Notes: generated from the sequence alone by a model not told the origin. A stretch of DNA of 64,000 bases from Firmicutes bacterium CAG:24053_14 (GCA_001916715.1 MNSZ01000064.1:62001-126000), one strand, 5' to 3'; positions 1 to 8,921 are shown, counted from the stretch's first letter. Translations and numbers: made by a program.

Positions 1-1077
1 GTTGCAAGTGTTCCTGTTTATGCAATAGGCAGAATTAACGATACTCGTGTTGCAAATGCAATCATCAAATCCGGCAAGGCGGACATGGTGGCAATGGGCA
101 GACAGTCTATTGCCGATCCCGAAACGCCAAACAAGGCTAAGGCCGGCTGTTTTACCGATATCAGAACCTGCGTCGGCTGCCTGCACGGCTGCGATGCAAA
201 CGTAAACCTCGAAAAGTCCGGAACGTGTGAGCTTAACCCGATAATCGGGCACGAATCCGAAGCGGAATACCAGACGGTTATGACCGACAGCCCGAAGAAT
301 GTCCTCGTTATAGGCGCAGGCCCTGCCGGCCTTGAAGCTGCCATAGGCGCAGCAAAGCGCGGACATCATGTAACGGTGTACGATAAAGACCGTTGGGCAG
401 GCGGCAAATATCGCCTTGCATCAGTGCCTCCCTGCAAGGGCGAGCTGGGTGCATTTATTGTATGGCAGATGCATGAGCTTAAAAAACTCAATGTTCCCGT
501 CATTCTGAACACGCCCGTTACCAAGGAGCTGGTAGACTCCGTTAAGCCCGATGTCGTGATTGCCGCAACCGGCACAACACCTGTTGTTCCCAAGAAGATC
601 CCTGGCTACGACAAGGACATCGTTGTTCTCGGCACCGACGTACTTTCCGGTAAGGCAAACACGGGCCATAATGTCGTTGTTATCGGCGGCGGTCATGCCG
701 GTGCAGAAACTGCAAACCACATCGCGTCTTACATGAAGAATGTCACCATCGTAGAGCTTCAGGAAGATATAGCGATGGACGAGGTAGATACTCCGCGCAA
801 CGGACTGCTTGCCGACCTGAAAAAGAACGGAGTGCGCATTTGCACGAGCACCGCTGTTCAGGAGATCAAAGACCACTCGGTTGTCGTTTCGGGCAAGGTC
901 AATGAGGAGATTGAGTGCGATACCGTTGTTATCTCTATCGGACACACTCCTAATACTGCATTAGCCGATGAGCTTAAAAATGCAGGATATGATGTGAGAA
1001 TCATAGGCGATGCGGTCAGTGTTGGCCTTGTCGGTCCTGCGGTTAGGGCTGGATATCTTACCGCCCGTCAGATATAA
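1..1077 (+). CDS. NADH:flavin oxidoreductase, old yellow enzyme / 2,4-dienoyl-CoA reductase type (5' truncated)
   Basis: The reading frame is open to the window edge, so only the last 358 codons are seen and the N-terminal FMN barrel is missing. Visible parts are the end of the barrel (YAIGRI, then ADMVAMGRQSIADP near the FMN phosphate), a 4Fe-4S motif C-x2-C-x3-C-x11-C at fragment residues 57-76 ending in CELNP, a first dinucleotide fold (VIGAGPAGLEAA, about 101-114) and a second (VIGGGHAGAET, about 228-238). This is the layout of FadH, BaiCD/BaiH and trimethylamine dehydrogenase, which pass electrons from NAD(P)H through FAD and Fe-S to FMN, often to reduce an activated C=C bond. The substrate cannot be read from the sequence. 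Two MFS carriers follow on the same strand, suggesting uptake and reduction of one small molecule (inference). Confidence 0.9.
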   Translation, partial: VASVPVYAIGRINDTRVANAIIKSGKADMVAMGRQSIADPETPNKAKAGCFTDIRTCVGCLHGCDANVNLEKSGTCELNPIIGHESEAEYQTVMTDSPKNVLVIGAGPAGLEAAIGAAKRGHHVTVYDKDRWAGGKYRLASVPPCKGELGAFIVWQMHELKKLNVPVILNTPVTKELVDSVKPDVVIAATGTTPVVPKKIPGYDKDIVVLGTDVLSGKANTGHNVVVIGGGHAGAETANHIASYMKNVTIVELQEDIAMDEVDTPRNGLLADLKKNGVRICTSTAVQEIKDHSVVVSGKVNEEIECDTVVISIGHTPNTALADELKNAGYDVRIIGDAVSVGLVGPAVRAGYLTARQI

Positions 1078-1103
1078 TAATTATAAAGTCACTAAAGTCA
1101 CTG

Positions 1104-1137
1104 CTTTTTGTGGGGAATGAAAATTTCCCCACAAAAA
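1104..1137. other. intergenic hairpin between the flavoprotein and MFS genes
   Basis: TTTTTGTGGGGAA and TTTCCCCACAAAAA pair around a short loop, giving a 13-bp stem. No T-run follows on either strand, so it is not a classic terminator. It may act in mRNA processing or stability within the operon (inference). Confidence 0.4.
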
Positions 1138-1202
1138 TATGAGCTTCAATGTCAACAAATTATCAAATGACATTGAGCGAAATAAAGATAGGGGAAAACT
1201 TG

Positions 1203-2663
1203 ATGAAAGAAAAAGTGACCCAAAAAAGTGCAATTCCATTCAAAGATAAACTCGCATGGGCGTCCTGCGACGGAATGGGAACGCTGCTTGCGTGGAATAT
1301 CTTCGCGAGCTACCTTTCGTATTACTTCACCGATGTATGCGGCCTGGCTCTCGGCCTTGCCGGCAACATCATATTGATAGCCAGATCTTGCGATACGGTA
1401 ACGGACTTCCTGATAGGCATAGCGATTGACAGGTGCCACTGGAAAAGCGGTAAGTACAGAGGCTGGCTTAAGATCGGCATTCTGCCTATGACGATAGGAC
1501 TTCCGCTGATCTTTGCGCCATGGGAAAATGTCAGCATGACTTTCAGAATCATATGGATCATACTGTTTTTCGGCACCTACGGCTGCATATGGAACACGAT
1601 CGTTTGCGCGCCGACCCATGCGCAGCTTGTAAACATGACCACAAGCGTTGAAGAGCGCAGCGAAATAATCGGCATCCGAGAAGTGTTTTTCAACGTTGGC
1701 ATGTTCCTCGTTTCTGCGGCATTTCTCCCTCTTGTGAAAGCATTCGGCAACGGCAGCGAAAGAACCGGCTTCTTCTGGGCTGCCGTAGTGTTTGCGATAA
1801 TCGGCTTTCTCAGCATGGGCATTAACTACATAGTACAGAAAAAATACGAGCTTAATCCCGACGGAACTTCAAAGATCATTGAAGCTCAGGGCAAGGAAAA
1901 AACCGAAAAGCGCAATCTGATCGGAGAGCTCGGGCTTATCGCTAAGAACCGTCCCTGCATAATTATCCTCATAAGTGTGTTTCTGGCAAACACGCTTATG
2001 ACCATAAAAAGTGCGATGATGGTCTACTCGTTCAAGTATTATTTTGACATGGAGAACTTCTATGCGATAGCAATGGGAGTGTTCACCGTTGCAACGATAC
2101 TCGGTGCGCTGCTGATAAAATATTTTGTGCGCATTTTTAAAGACAGCAGCCGCGGATTTATATGTGTACTTATTCTGAGTATTGCTTTCAACACGGCGTT
2201 TTTCCTTATCTGCCGCACGATCGGCCCGGAGGCCGCCGCAAAATCCATGAGCTTCGGCGTGCTGTTCTTTATCTTTATTATCAGCGCTGTGTTCCAGGGT
2301 GCACATTACGGCTTTGCCAATCTGCTGGTACCCAATGTTATAGAATATGGCTTCTGGCTTACCGGCAAGCTTCAAACCGGCCTTATTTACGGCATATACG
2401 CTTTGGATATTTCCCTCGGTGCCGCGATCGGCGGAAAGCTGACGATGGTCGTTTTGGATGCGGCAGGCTTTATTCCTAACATAGTGCAGAGCTTTGCAAC
2501 CAAAAACGGGATCCTGTTTGGAACCTTCATAATCCCGACGATCATGGCGGCAGGGCAGCTCATATTGCAATTTTTCTTTGGCCTTAGCGATAAAAAATAT
2601 CAGAAATGCGTCGAGGAAAACGAAGCACGTGCTTTAGCGGATCAGGCTCAGTTAAACGAATAA
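1203..2663 (+). CDS. GPH-family (MelB-like) MFS cation symporter
   Basis: A 486-residue integral membrane protein with about 12 hydrophobic segments. The N-terminal part LAWASCDGMGTLLAWNIF and the motif ARSCDTVTDFLIG match the glycoside-pentoside-hexuronide:cation symporter family, where acidic residues in this motif bind the coupling cation. The ATG at 1203 is chosen because AGGGGA lies 8-9 nt upstream; an in-frame ATG at 1149 has no ribosome site. Family members import sugars or glycosides with Na+ or H+, but many clostridial members sit beside flavin oxidoreductases and may carry other metabolites. Next gene starts 22 nt downstream, so the two carriers are probably cotranscribed. Substrate unknown. 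Confidence 0.85.
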   Translation: MKEKVTQKSAIPFKDKLAWASCDGMGTLLAWNIFASYLSYYFTDVCGLALGLAGNIILIARSCDTVTDFLIGIAIDRCHWKSGKYRGWLKIGILPMTIGLPLIFAPWENVSMTFRIIWIILFFGTYGCIWNTIVCAPTHAQLVNMTTSVEERSEIIGIREVFFNVGMFLVSAAFLPLVKAFGNGSERTGFFWAAVVFAIIGFLSMGINYIVQKKYELNPDGTSKIIEAQGKEKTEKRNLIGELGLIAKNRPCIIILISVFLANTLMTIKSAMMVYSFKYYFDMENFYAIAMGVFTVATILGALLIKYFVRIFKDSSRGFICVLILSIAFNTAFFLICRTIGPEAAAKSMSFGVLFFIFIISAVFQGAHYGFANLLVPNVIEYGFWLTGKLQTGLIYGIYALDISLGAAIGGKLTMVVLDAAGFIPNIVQSFATKNGILFGTFIIPTIMAAGQLILQFFFGLSDKKYQKCVEENEARALADQAQLNE

Positions 2664-2685
2664 ATCTACCTTTTAGGAGAAAATT

Positions 2686-3882
2686 ATGAAAAAAGCAATG
2701 TCTTTAATAGTTGTACTGCTTGCGTCGTTTACAGTATATATCTACTCATTTACGACGATAGTTCTCGGCGATATTTACACTGCGTTTCCCGGGCAGGACA
2801 GTGTTACCGTCCTTATAGCATCGCTTCCGGCGGTCGTTATGATGATATCGGCATTTGCATCGGCATTTCTGCTGGCTAAGTTCAACAGAAAGCTCCTTGT
2901 AATAATAAGCATGGTAATCGCGGTTGCTGCCGGCCTTGTTGTTGCATATGTTGAGATTCCTGTTGCAGGCATAGTGGCGTGCTCTGCGCTCATGGGCATT
3001 CCGGCAGGTGTTGTGGCGGCGGCGAATGCCTCGGTTCTTCCCAGTATTGCACCCGATTCACTCAAGGATAAAGTCATGGGCTTCCATCAGGCCGCACTTA
3101 TGCTCGGACAGACTCTGTTTGCCCTTATTTGCGGATTCTTTGCAAGAGGCGGCAACTGGGCAGGCGGCTTTAAAACGGTCTATGTAATTATTCCGGTTAT
3201 AATCCTTGTCATCCTTTTCTATCCCGACATCCCGGTTGAATCTGTTTCGGATGAAAAACAGGAAGAGAGCAAAAAGCTCGGAAATGAAGAGCACCACCGT
3301 ATGCCGACATATGCAATACTCTTGCTTGGCACTTATTTTCTCGGATGCATATTCTGGAACGGTTGGTATCTCAACAATTCAGACTTCATAATCAACGAAG
3401 CACAGCTCGGCGATACTACACTTGTCGGCGGCGTGAACTCACTGTGCACGGCGGTCAGCATGATCGGCTGCGTTGCGGTATCGTTCTGGATGAAAGCGTT
3501 CAAGGGATGGTCGCTTCCGATTGCCCTGCTTATCGGCGGTGTTTGCACATTCCTGCCTACCGTAATTCCCACAATACCCTGCTGCTACATTGCGGCAATT
3601 GGCTGCCAGCTCGGTATAATGATAGCGATATCTGCGCTGCAAACGTACATAGGCCTCGGAGTCAAGGGTAAAAACCTTACCACTGCAATGAGCTTCCTCC
3701 AAGCGTTTGAAGGTTCGGGCGTTTTCCTGTGCGGATATGTTGTCCCGTTTATTGCCAGCGCGTTCGGCGAAAGTGCCCGTCATAATATGATGGTCGGTGC
3801 CGTTGCGACAATGCTTATCGGTCTTGCTACTTACACATTTATGCGTAAAGCACATAAGCAGATATTTGTCGAAGCAAAGTGA
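2686..3882 (+). CDS. MFS transporter
   Basis: A 398-residue major facilitator protein with about 12 hydrophobic helices, split by a charged central loop (SVSDEKQEESKKLGNEEHHR). TAGGAGA sits 7 nt before the ATG. It belongs to a general sugar-phosphate/drug-like MFS group, with no signature that gives the substrate. It follows the GPH carrier closely, and hairpins after the stop end the operon. Two different MFS carriers next to one reductase suggest an uptake and export pair (inference). Confidence 0.85.
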   Translation: MKKAMSLIVVLLASFTVYIYSFTTIVLGDIYTAFPGQDSVTVLIASLPAVVMMISAFASAFLLAKFNRKLLVIISMVIAVAAGLVVAYVEIPVAGIVACSALMGIPAGVVAAANASVLPSIAPDSLKDKVMGFHQAALMLGQTLFALICGFFARGGNWAGGFKTVYVIIPVIILVILFYPDIPVESVSDEKQEESKKLGNEEHHRMPTYAILLLGTYFLGCIFWNGWYLNNSDFIINEAQLGDTTLVGGVNSLCTAVSMIGCVAVSFWMKAFKGWSLPIALLIGGVCTFLPTVIPTIPCCYIAAIGCQLGIMIAISALQTYIGLGVKGKNLTTAMSFLQAFEGSGVFLCGYVVPFIASAFGESARHNMMVGAVATMLIGLATYTFMRKAHKQIFVEAK

Positions 3883-3889
3883 ATGAAAA

Positions 3890-3955
3890 TACACCCATGC
3901 AGTTTTTCAACATGGGTGTATAGAAAAAGACAGCTCTTCGTAGCTGCCTTTTTCG
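3890..3955 (+). terminator. tandem hairpins ending the flavoprotein-MFS operon
   Basis: TACACCCATG (3890-3899) pairs with CATGGGTGTA (3911-3920). A second small stem (CAGCT/AGCTG, 3931-3945) is followed by a T5 run. The second hairpin looks like the true rho-independent terminator. Confidence 0.6.
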
Positions 3956-3974
3956 CGTCAAAGGTGGATTATAC

Positions 3975-4195
3975 TATAATAGCAACACTTTAAGACAATA
4001 ACTCCCCCCCGATCTAATGGGTACACAATACCCATGACCGGGGGAGTTTTTATGACGAATTTGAGCTTTACGTGGCAGATATCCGAGAGCAGAATGCGTT
4101 ATACGGGGCAGCATCATCTTATGAGTGACTTAGGACGTATGCTGTGGTATACTATACTTAAGCACAATTATTTGAAAGTAAGGACGATCAGATGA
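3975..4195 (+). other. larB leader region: GC-rich hairpin plus a 47-codon ORF
   Basis: The gap between the MFS gene and larB holds a -10-like TATAAT (3975-3980), then a strong hairpin in which ACTCCCCC (4001-4008) pairs with GGGGGAGT (4040-4047), with an inner ATGGGT/ACCCAT stem, then TTTTTAT. Directly after it, ATG at 4052 opens a 47-codon frame whose TGA (4193-4195) overlaps the larB ATG as ATGA. The GGGGGAG arm of the hairpin would be its ribosome site. The encoded peptide has no family I recognise. The simplest reading is a terminator with a chance ORF; a leader peptide is possible. Confidence 0.3.
4145..4153 (+). promoter_or_regulatory. extended -10 promoter for larB
   Basis: TGGTATACT is an extended -10 (TG-N-TATACT). 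It would start RNA near 4160, and AAGGA (4180-4184) lies 7-8 nt before the larB ATG. No good -35 is seen. Confidence 0.5.
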
Positions 4196-4941
4196 GTCAG
4201 AAAGATATAATGCATATTCTCGAAAGAGTCAGCAGCGGCGAGCTAAGCCCATCCGAGGCGGCGCTGGAGCTTAAAATGGAGCCGTTTCAGGATCTCGGCT
4301 TTGCGAAGATCGACCACCATCGCGAGCTACGTCAGGGCATAGCGGAGGTCATCTACGGCGAGGGCAAGACCCCCGAGCAGATACTGAAAATCGTTGAAGC
4401 AATGCTCGAACGCGGACAGAAAACGGTGCTTATAACACGAATGTCGGCCAAAGCAGCCGAGCTCGTATCCTCAAAGCATGACCTTGACTACAGAGCCGAC
4501 GCAAGGCTCGGAATAGTCGGCGTGATCCCGGAACCGGACGGGGTCGGAACTGTCGTCGTTGCCACCGGCGGCACGACGGATATATCCGTTGCCGAGGAGG
4601 CGGCCGTCACGGCGGAGATACTCGGCAATAAGGTCACGCGATTGTACGATGTCGGCGTTTCCGGCGTGCATCGCCTGCTGTCGCACATGCCGGAGATCAT
4701 GACGGCGCGTGTTATCGTCGCCGTTGCCGGAATGGAGGGCGCGCTGCCGTCGGTTATCGGCGGACTTGCAGATTGCCCGGTGATCGCCGTGCCGACAAGC
4801 GTGGGCTACGGTGCATCCTTCGGCGGCGTCGCGGCGCTGCTTAGCATGCTCAATTCCTGCGCGAGCGGCATGTCGGTAGTAAACATAGATAACGGATTCG
4901 GGGCAGGCTATCTTGCCAGCATGATAAACCACCTTGACTGA
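4192..4941 (+). CDS. larB: LarB, nickel pincer cofactor biosynthesis (NaAD carboxylase/hydrolase)
   Basis: LarB carboxylates the pyridinium ring of nicotinic acid adenine dinucleotide and cleaves the phosphoanhydride, the first step toward the nickel-pincer nucleotide cofactor of LarA-type racemases. At 249 residues it is normal length. The C-terminal half is the PurE-like domain (VATGGTTDISVAEEAAVTAEIL about residues 123-144, then YDVGVSGVHRLL and VPTSVGYGASFGG). AAGGA precedes the ATG. It overlaps the larE start and is the first gene of larB-larE-larC. No larA-type racemase is seen in the window, so the apo-enzyme served must be elsewhere. Confidence 0.95.
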   Translation: MSQKDIMHILERVSSGELSPSEAALELKMEPFQDLGFAKIDHHRELRQGIAEVIYGEGKTPEQILKIVEAMLERGQKTVLITRMSAKAAELVSSKHDLDYRADARLGIVGVIPEPDGVGTVVVATGGTTDISVAEEAAVTAEILGNKVTRLYDVGVSGVHRLLSHMPEIMTARVIVAVAGMEGALPSVIGGLADCPVIAVPTSVGYGASFGGVAALLSMLNSCASGMSVVNIDNGFGAGYLASMINHLD

Positions 4942-4942
4942 T

Positions 4943-5698
4943 ATGAATATTAACGAATTTTTCAATGAACACAAAAAAGCTTCGCTCGCCTTTTCGGGCG
5001 GCGCGGACTCGGCGTATCTGTTGTATGCCGCGGTGAAATGCGGCGCGGACATTGCTCCGTACTTTGTCAAATCTCAGTTCCAGCCGGAGTTTGAGCGCAA
5101 TGACGCACACCGTCTGGCCGAGCAGCTGGGAATTGAGCTGCACGAGATAAGCGTTGACGTTCTGCAATTTGACGACGTGACGGATAATCCGGCAGATCGC
5201 TGCTATTACTGCAAGAGGCATATCATGGGAGCTATACGCGCCGCTGCGGCAGCTGACGGCTACGATACGCTCATAGACGGCACGAATGCAAGCGATGACG
5301 GCGGCGACAGACCGGGGATGAAGGTACTCAAGGAGCAGAACGTCCTCTCGCCGCTGAAGCTCTGCGGCATAACAAAAAGCGAGATTCGCGCCCGTTCGCG
5401 TGAGGCAGGATTGTTTACATGGAATAAGCCCGCTTACGCCTGCCTTGCAACGCGCGTTCCGACCGGAGAGAGGATAAGCGGCGAAAAGCTTGAGGCCGTG
5501 GAGAAAAGTGAGGAATATCTGTTTTCACTCGGCTTTACCGACTTCCGCGTGCGCCTGCGCGACGGCGGAGCGCTGCTGCAATTTACGGCAAAGCAGCAGG
5601 AAAAAGCTCAGGCCGAGCTTGAAAAAATTAAAACCGAGCTTTCAAAATACTTCGGCGTTATAAAGCTTGACCCGAAAGCGAGGGCGGAGAGCCAATGA
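4943..5698 (+). CDS. larE: LarE, ATP-dependent sulfur transferase of pincer cofactor synthesis (probable Fe-S type)
   Basis: LarE adenylates the carboxylates made by LarB and inserts sulfur. The PP-loop SGGADSAY (residues 18-25) and later NKPAYACLATR identify the family; 251 residues. Three cysteines stand out: C87 and C90 in DRCYYCKR and C167 in AYACLATR. The classic L. plantarum enzyme has one sacrificial cysteine at the last site. Homologues with this three-cysteine set are reported to bind a [4Fe-4S] cluster and act catalytically, so this copy is probably of that type (inference from motif). The ATG at 4943 is 1 nt past the larB stop; an in-frame TTG at 4934 is an alternative. It overlaps larC by 4 nt. 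Confidence 0.95.
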   Translation: MNINEFFNEHKKASLAFSGGADSAYLLYAAVKCGADIAPYFVKSQFQPEFERNDAHRLAEQLGIELHEISVDVLQFDDVTDNPADRCYYCKRHIMGAIRAAAAADGYDTLIDGTNASDDGGDRPGMKVLKEQNVLSPLKLCGITKSEIRARSREAGLFTWNKPAYACLATRVPTGERISGEKLEAVEKSEEYLFSLGFTDFRVRLRDGGALLQFTAKQQEKAQAELEKIKTELSKYFGVIKLDPKARAESQ

Positions 5699-6873
5699 GA
5701 ACGCTGTATATCGACTGCTCCATGGGCTGCGCCGGAGATATGCTGACGGCGGCACTTCTGGAGCTGCATCCGGATAAGGATGATTTTCTGAGGCGCATGA
5801 ATGCCGCGCTCGGCGGAAAAGCCGTGCTTTCGGCATCGCCCGACAGTAAGTGCGGACTGCGCGGAACGCATGTGACGGTGCTCATAAACGGCGACGAGGA
5901 GGGCGAGAAAACGCATAATCACCATGAGCACACGAGCATTACCGAGATCATGGCGTTTATAGATTCGGTACCGCTTGACGAAGCGATCCGGATAAATGCA
6001 AAAAAGGTCTATTCCATCATTGCCGAGGCCGAAAGCCGTGTCCACGGACATCCGATGGAAAACGTGCATTTTCATGAGGTCGGCTCGCTTGATGCGCTGG
6101 CCGATGTGCTGAGCGTGTGCGCGCTCATGCATGAGCTTGCTCCGGAGCGGATACTTGCATCGGAGGTGAACGTAGGCTCTGGTACGGTGCGCTGCGCGCA
6201 CGGCGTTCTTCCCGTTCCGGCACCGGCAACCGAGCTTATCCTGCGCGGCGTGCCGATATATTCGGGGCAGATAAGGTCCGAGCTGTGCACGCCTACGGGA
6301 GCTGCACTGCTGAAATTCTTTGTCTTGAAATTTGGGGCCATGCCGACTATGCAGGTCGAAAACGTCGGCTGCGGAACCGGCAAAAAGGACTTCGAGTGCG
6401 CAAATGTCGTGAGGGCATTCATCGGCGAAACTGCAAACGACGGCGAGGAGATAATCGAGCTTGCCTGCAACCTTGACGATATGACGCCTGAGGAGCTTGC
6501 CTTTGCAATGGAGGAGCTTTTCTCACTCGGTGCATTAGATGTATACTTTACCAATATCGGTATGAAAAAAAGCAGACCCGGCGTTAAGCTTACATGCATG
6601 TGCCGGGAAAAGCAGCGAGAACGGATGCTTGAGTGCATATTTAAGCACACAACGACACTTGGCGTGAGAGAATATGCCTGCAAAAGATACGAGCTTGGCA
6701 GAAGCGAAAAAGCGGTGCGGACGCAGGACGGAGAAGTTCGCGTCAAAATATCGTCCGGCTACGGTGTCGTGCGCGAAAAGGCCGAGTACGAGGATCTCGC
6801 CGCCATTGCGCGCAAAAGCGGAAAAACAATTGCGCAGATAAGAAGCGAGGTTTTAAAAGCCAATAAGCAATAA
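5695..6873 (+). CDS. larC: LarC, nickel insertion into the pincer cofactor
   Basis: LarC is the CTP-dependent cyclometallase that puts nickel into the SCS-pincer nucleotide. The 392-residue protein is one uninterrupted frame, unlike the L. plantarum locus where larC1 and larC2 are joined by a programmed frameshift. The N-terminus RTLYIDCSMGCAGDMLTAAL, a His-rich stretch (HNHHEHT, about residues 76-82) and VHFHEVGSLDALADVL are typical. It starts inside the larE stop (ATGA). A strong terminator follows 12 nt after the stop. Confidence 0.95.
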   Translation: MRTLYIDCSMGCAGDMLTAALLELHPDKDDFLRRMNAALGGKAVLSASPDSKCGLRGTHVTVLINGDEEGEKTHNHHEHTSITEIMAFIDSVPLDEAIRINAKKVYSIIAEAESRVHGHPMENVHFHEVGSLDALADVLSVCALMHELAPERILASEVNVGSGTVRCAHGVLPVPAPATELILRGVPIYSGQIRSELCTPTGAALLKFFVLKFGAMPTMQVENVGCGTGKKDFECANVVRAFIGETANDGEEIIELACNLDDMTPEELAFAMEELFSLGALDVYFTNIGMKKSRPGVKLTCMCREKQRERMLECIFKHTTTLGVREYACKRYELGRSEKAVRTQDGEVRVKISSGYGVVREKAEYEDLAAIARKSGKTIAQIRSEVLKANKQ

Positions 6874-6884
6874 GTCATATAAAC

Positions 6885-6921
6885 AATATCCCCCGAAAGC
6901 ACTTGCTTTCGGGGGAATATT
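6885..6921. terminator. bidirectional terminator between larC and the DUF3137 gene
   Basis: AATATCCCCCGAAAGC pairs with GCTTTCGGGGGAATATT around a tiny loop. The flanking A/T tracts serve the converging genes on both strands. Confidence 0.85.
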
Positions 6922-6929
6922 TATGCTGC

Positions 6930-7850
6930 TTATACGGCAAACAGCTCGGAGTTTTCGGCCAGAAGATCGATTATGCGTCCCATCTCCTGCAGTGAGCTTA
7001 CATAGCTGCGGCGCAGAGCGTCAAGGTCGCGCAGATCGACGCTGCTTGCAACACAGGCAAAGGCGTAGTCTGTTTCTATAGCCATTGAAAGAGTGCTTCC
7101 GTTCAGGCAAAAGCTGAGAAGCTGCCCGTCAATGCTTCGGCAAAATTCAAGTATCCGCGCCGTGAGCAGCGGAGTTAAAACGCTCTTAGCATACTGCTCA
7201 TGCTCGGCTGCAACACAGAAGCAGCGGTCGAATTCTTCATTGCCGGTCGCGATGCCGCATGGACTGTTCTCCGTGCGAGCAGCACCGAGAACTCGCTCGT
7301 GCGCCGATGAGGTCATTTCAAGATTTATGACCAGCCCTTTGAACACCATGTCGCGGCAGGTTTCCAAGCCGTCCTGCGGAGCGCCGCGCTCGTAGACGTG
7401 GTTAAGTCGCACGTTTGCCACGGAAAAGTGTACGCCGTTATGCTCGCCCTCGCGGAAGTTTTCCGTTTCGATCTCTTCCCACTGGTTATCGAGCAGGACG
7501 AGCGAGCGCACGAGCTTTTCGTCAATGCGCATCTGCGCCGTGTTCATATCCGGGCCGAAGGCATTTTCAAGCTCCGCGCGGAAGAAATCGCCCATTTGCT
7601 CCTGCATAAGAGCTTTCAGCTTTTTCTGAGCACTGCCGCCGAGAAACAGTGCGGCACACACACCGCCGAAGAACAAAACCGCCATGAGAACCGATTTGAG
7701 TACTATATCATCAACCGCGAAAAACGAGATAACTCCGCCCAGAACGCCGATCAGACCGATGATCGTCCAGATGCGTGCCTGCTTTTGATATTGACCCAGC
7801 TTTTTTGAAAGCTCAGCCTCGCTCATTTTTCCATAATGCGTATCATTCAT
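6930..7850 (-). CDS. DUF3137-type membrane protein
   Basis: 306 residues. Two adjacent hydrophobic helices lie at about residues 29-70 (WTIIGLIGVLGGVISFF and SVLMAVLFFGGVCAALFLG), followed by a long soluble part with the ENFREGEHNGVHFSVANVRL pattern seen in DUF3137 proteins. These are probably inner-membrane proteins facing the cytoplasm; the function is unknown. It is the last gene of a minus-strand group with two lipoproteins upstream (15 nt gap), so a shared cell-envelope role is plausible. Confidence 0.65.
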   Translation of the reverse strand: MNDTHYGKMSEAELSKKLGQYQKQARIWTIIGLIGVLGGVISFFAVDDIVLKSVLMAVLFFGGVCAALFLGGSAQKKLKALMQEQMGDFFRAELENAFGPDMNTAQMRIDEKLVRSLVLLDNQWEEIETENFREGEHNGVHFSVANVRLNHVYERGAPQDGLETCRDMVFKGLVINLEMTSSAHERVLGAARTENSPCGIATGNEEFDRCFCVAAEHEQYAKSVLTPLLTARILEFCRSIDGQLLSFCLNGSTLSMAIETDYAFACVASSVDLRDLDALRRSYVSSLQEMGRIIDLLAENSELFAV

Positions 7851-7865
7851 TTAAGCAGCCCTCCC

Positions 7866-8921
7866 TCAGCAGATATCGAAATACAGGCTGCTGTGCGCAT
7901 CGAGCGTGACTATGTCCAAAAGGCTTGCCTCGGGAGAAATGCTGTCAAGCTGCATCCGCTTTGCGCTGTCCTTGTAGTTATCCGGCTGAGTCTCGGCGGC
8001 AAAAATAAGGCCGTCGTAGTCCTCGGGAAGATAGACAACGTAGCTTTTTGTCAGCACCGAAGCCCAATTATCGACATTGTTCTGCCAGTCGGTAGAATAC
8101 GCAAACTCTATCTCATAAGTTTTGCCGTTTGCACTGACAGTATGCAGATAGTAATTATCTCCGCGCTCACTGTCGCCGTAGGATGACGCGGCTGTGAGCC
8201 ACATGCCGGTGTACGCGTCATAAAGCTCGCTGTCGGTGTTCGTTATGTAATCGCCGCTGAAGCTGCCGACGGAATCCTTCGGAACATAGCACACGGCATC
8301 AAACTCCAGCTCGCGTATGCCGTCATGAGTCTGGTCGGAGATCATTTTGACCTCCCAGTAGCAGTCACCGACGGTGTATCCGTCGCCGAGGTTTGCGTAG
8401 CTGCAAACTCCGTTTTCAAGCAGATAGCTGCCGTTGTCGACAGCGGCGTTAGCATAGAGATCATTATCTTCAAAGTATGAGCCGCCGGCAATCGACACGG
8501 ATGAAAGATCTTCGCTGAAAACATAGCGCTCGTCGGGATCCCATATCCATACAAGCTCTGTACTGTCTCTGTTTTCATGTTCAAAGCGGATGTAGACATC
8601 GCTTTCGCCGTCGGCGTTCAGGTCGTCAAAGGATATGGATGTGAAAGCGTCCTTCGCGTCGGGTATCGCAACGGGGAACGACACGCTGTCAAACAGCACC
8701 TGCTCGGCCTCGTCCCAATAGAACGCGGCGCTTTCGGAGCTTATCGTAACAAGAACATCCACGCTGTCGCCGCCGTGCGTGATGGTTCCGCTGCCGACAA
8801 CTATACCGGTAGTACGCCAGTCGTTGCCGGCTTCCGGGTCATCCGAGCTGCTGCAGGCTGCAAGGCTCAGGCACATGAGAAGGGCCATAAGCAGGGGCGT
8901 AAGTCTTTTAAAAGAAATCAT
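7866..8921 (-). CDS. lipoprotein of unknown function
   Basis: 351 residues with a signal peptide ending in lipobox LSLAAC, then an acidic Ser/Asp-rich linker. The body is rich in Asp, Tyr and Trp and contains FDDLNADGESDVYIRFE, an FG-GAP/EF-hand-like calcium-loop pattern that is common in extracellular proteins. I do not recognise a family. The ATG at 8921 is preferred because GAGGT lies 5 nt upstream; the in-frame GTG at 8933 overlaps the previous stop. The leader resembles that of the next lipoprotein upstream, so the pair may be distant relatives. Confidence 0.7.
   Translation of the reverse strand: MISFKRLTPLLMALLMCLSLAACSSSDDPEAGNDWRTTGIVVGSGTITHGGDSVDVLVTISSESAAFYWDEAEQVLFDSVSFPVAIPDAKDAFTSISFDDLNADGESDVYIRFEHENRDSTELVWIWDPDERYVFSEDLSSVSIAGGSYFEDNDLYANAAVDNGSYLLENGVCSYANLGDGYTVGDCYWEVKMISDQTHDGIRELEFDAVCYVPKDSVGSFSGDYITNTDSELYDAYTGMWLTAASSYGDSERGDNYYLHTVSANGKTYEIEFAYSTDWQNNVDNWASVLTKSYVVYLPEDYDGLIFAAETQPDNYKDSAKRMQLDSISPEASLLDIVTLDAHSSLYFDIC

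Noticed and set aside
1104..1137. Strong hairpin after the flavoprotein as a terminator
   Set aside because: A-runs rather than T-runs follow on both strands and the MFS gene continues 65 nt later.
3975..4049. Independent small RNA gene
   Set aside because: Only a -10 box is clear; the transcript would be just a hairpin. Kept as a leader/terminator note instead.
5695..6873. Programmed frameshift in larC as in L. plantarum
   Set aside because: Here larC is one continuous 392-codon frame.
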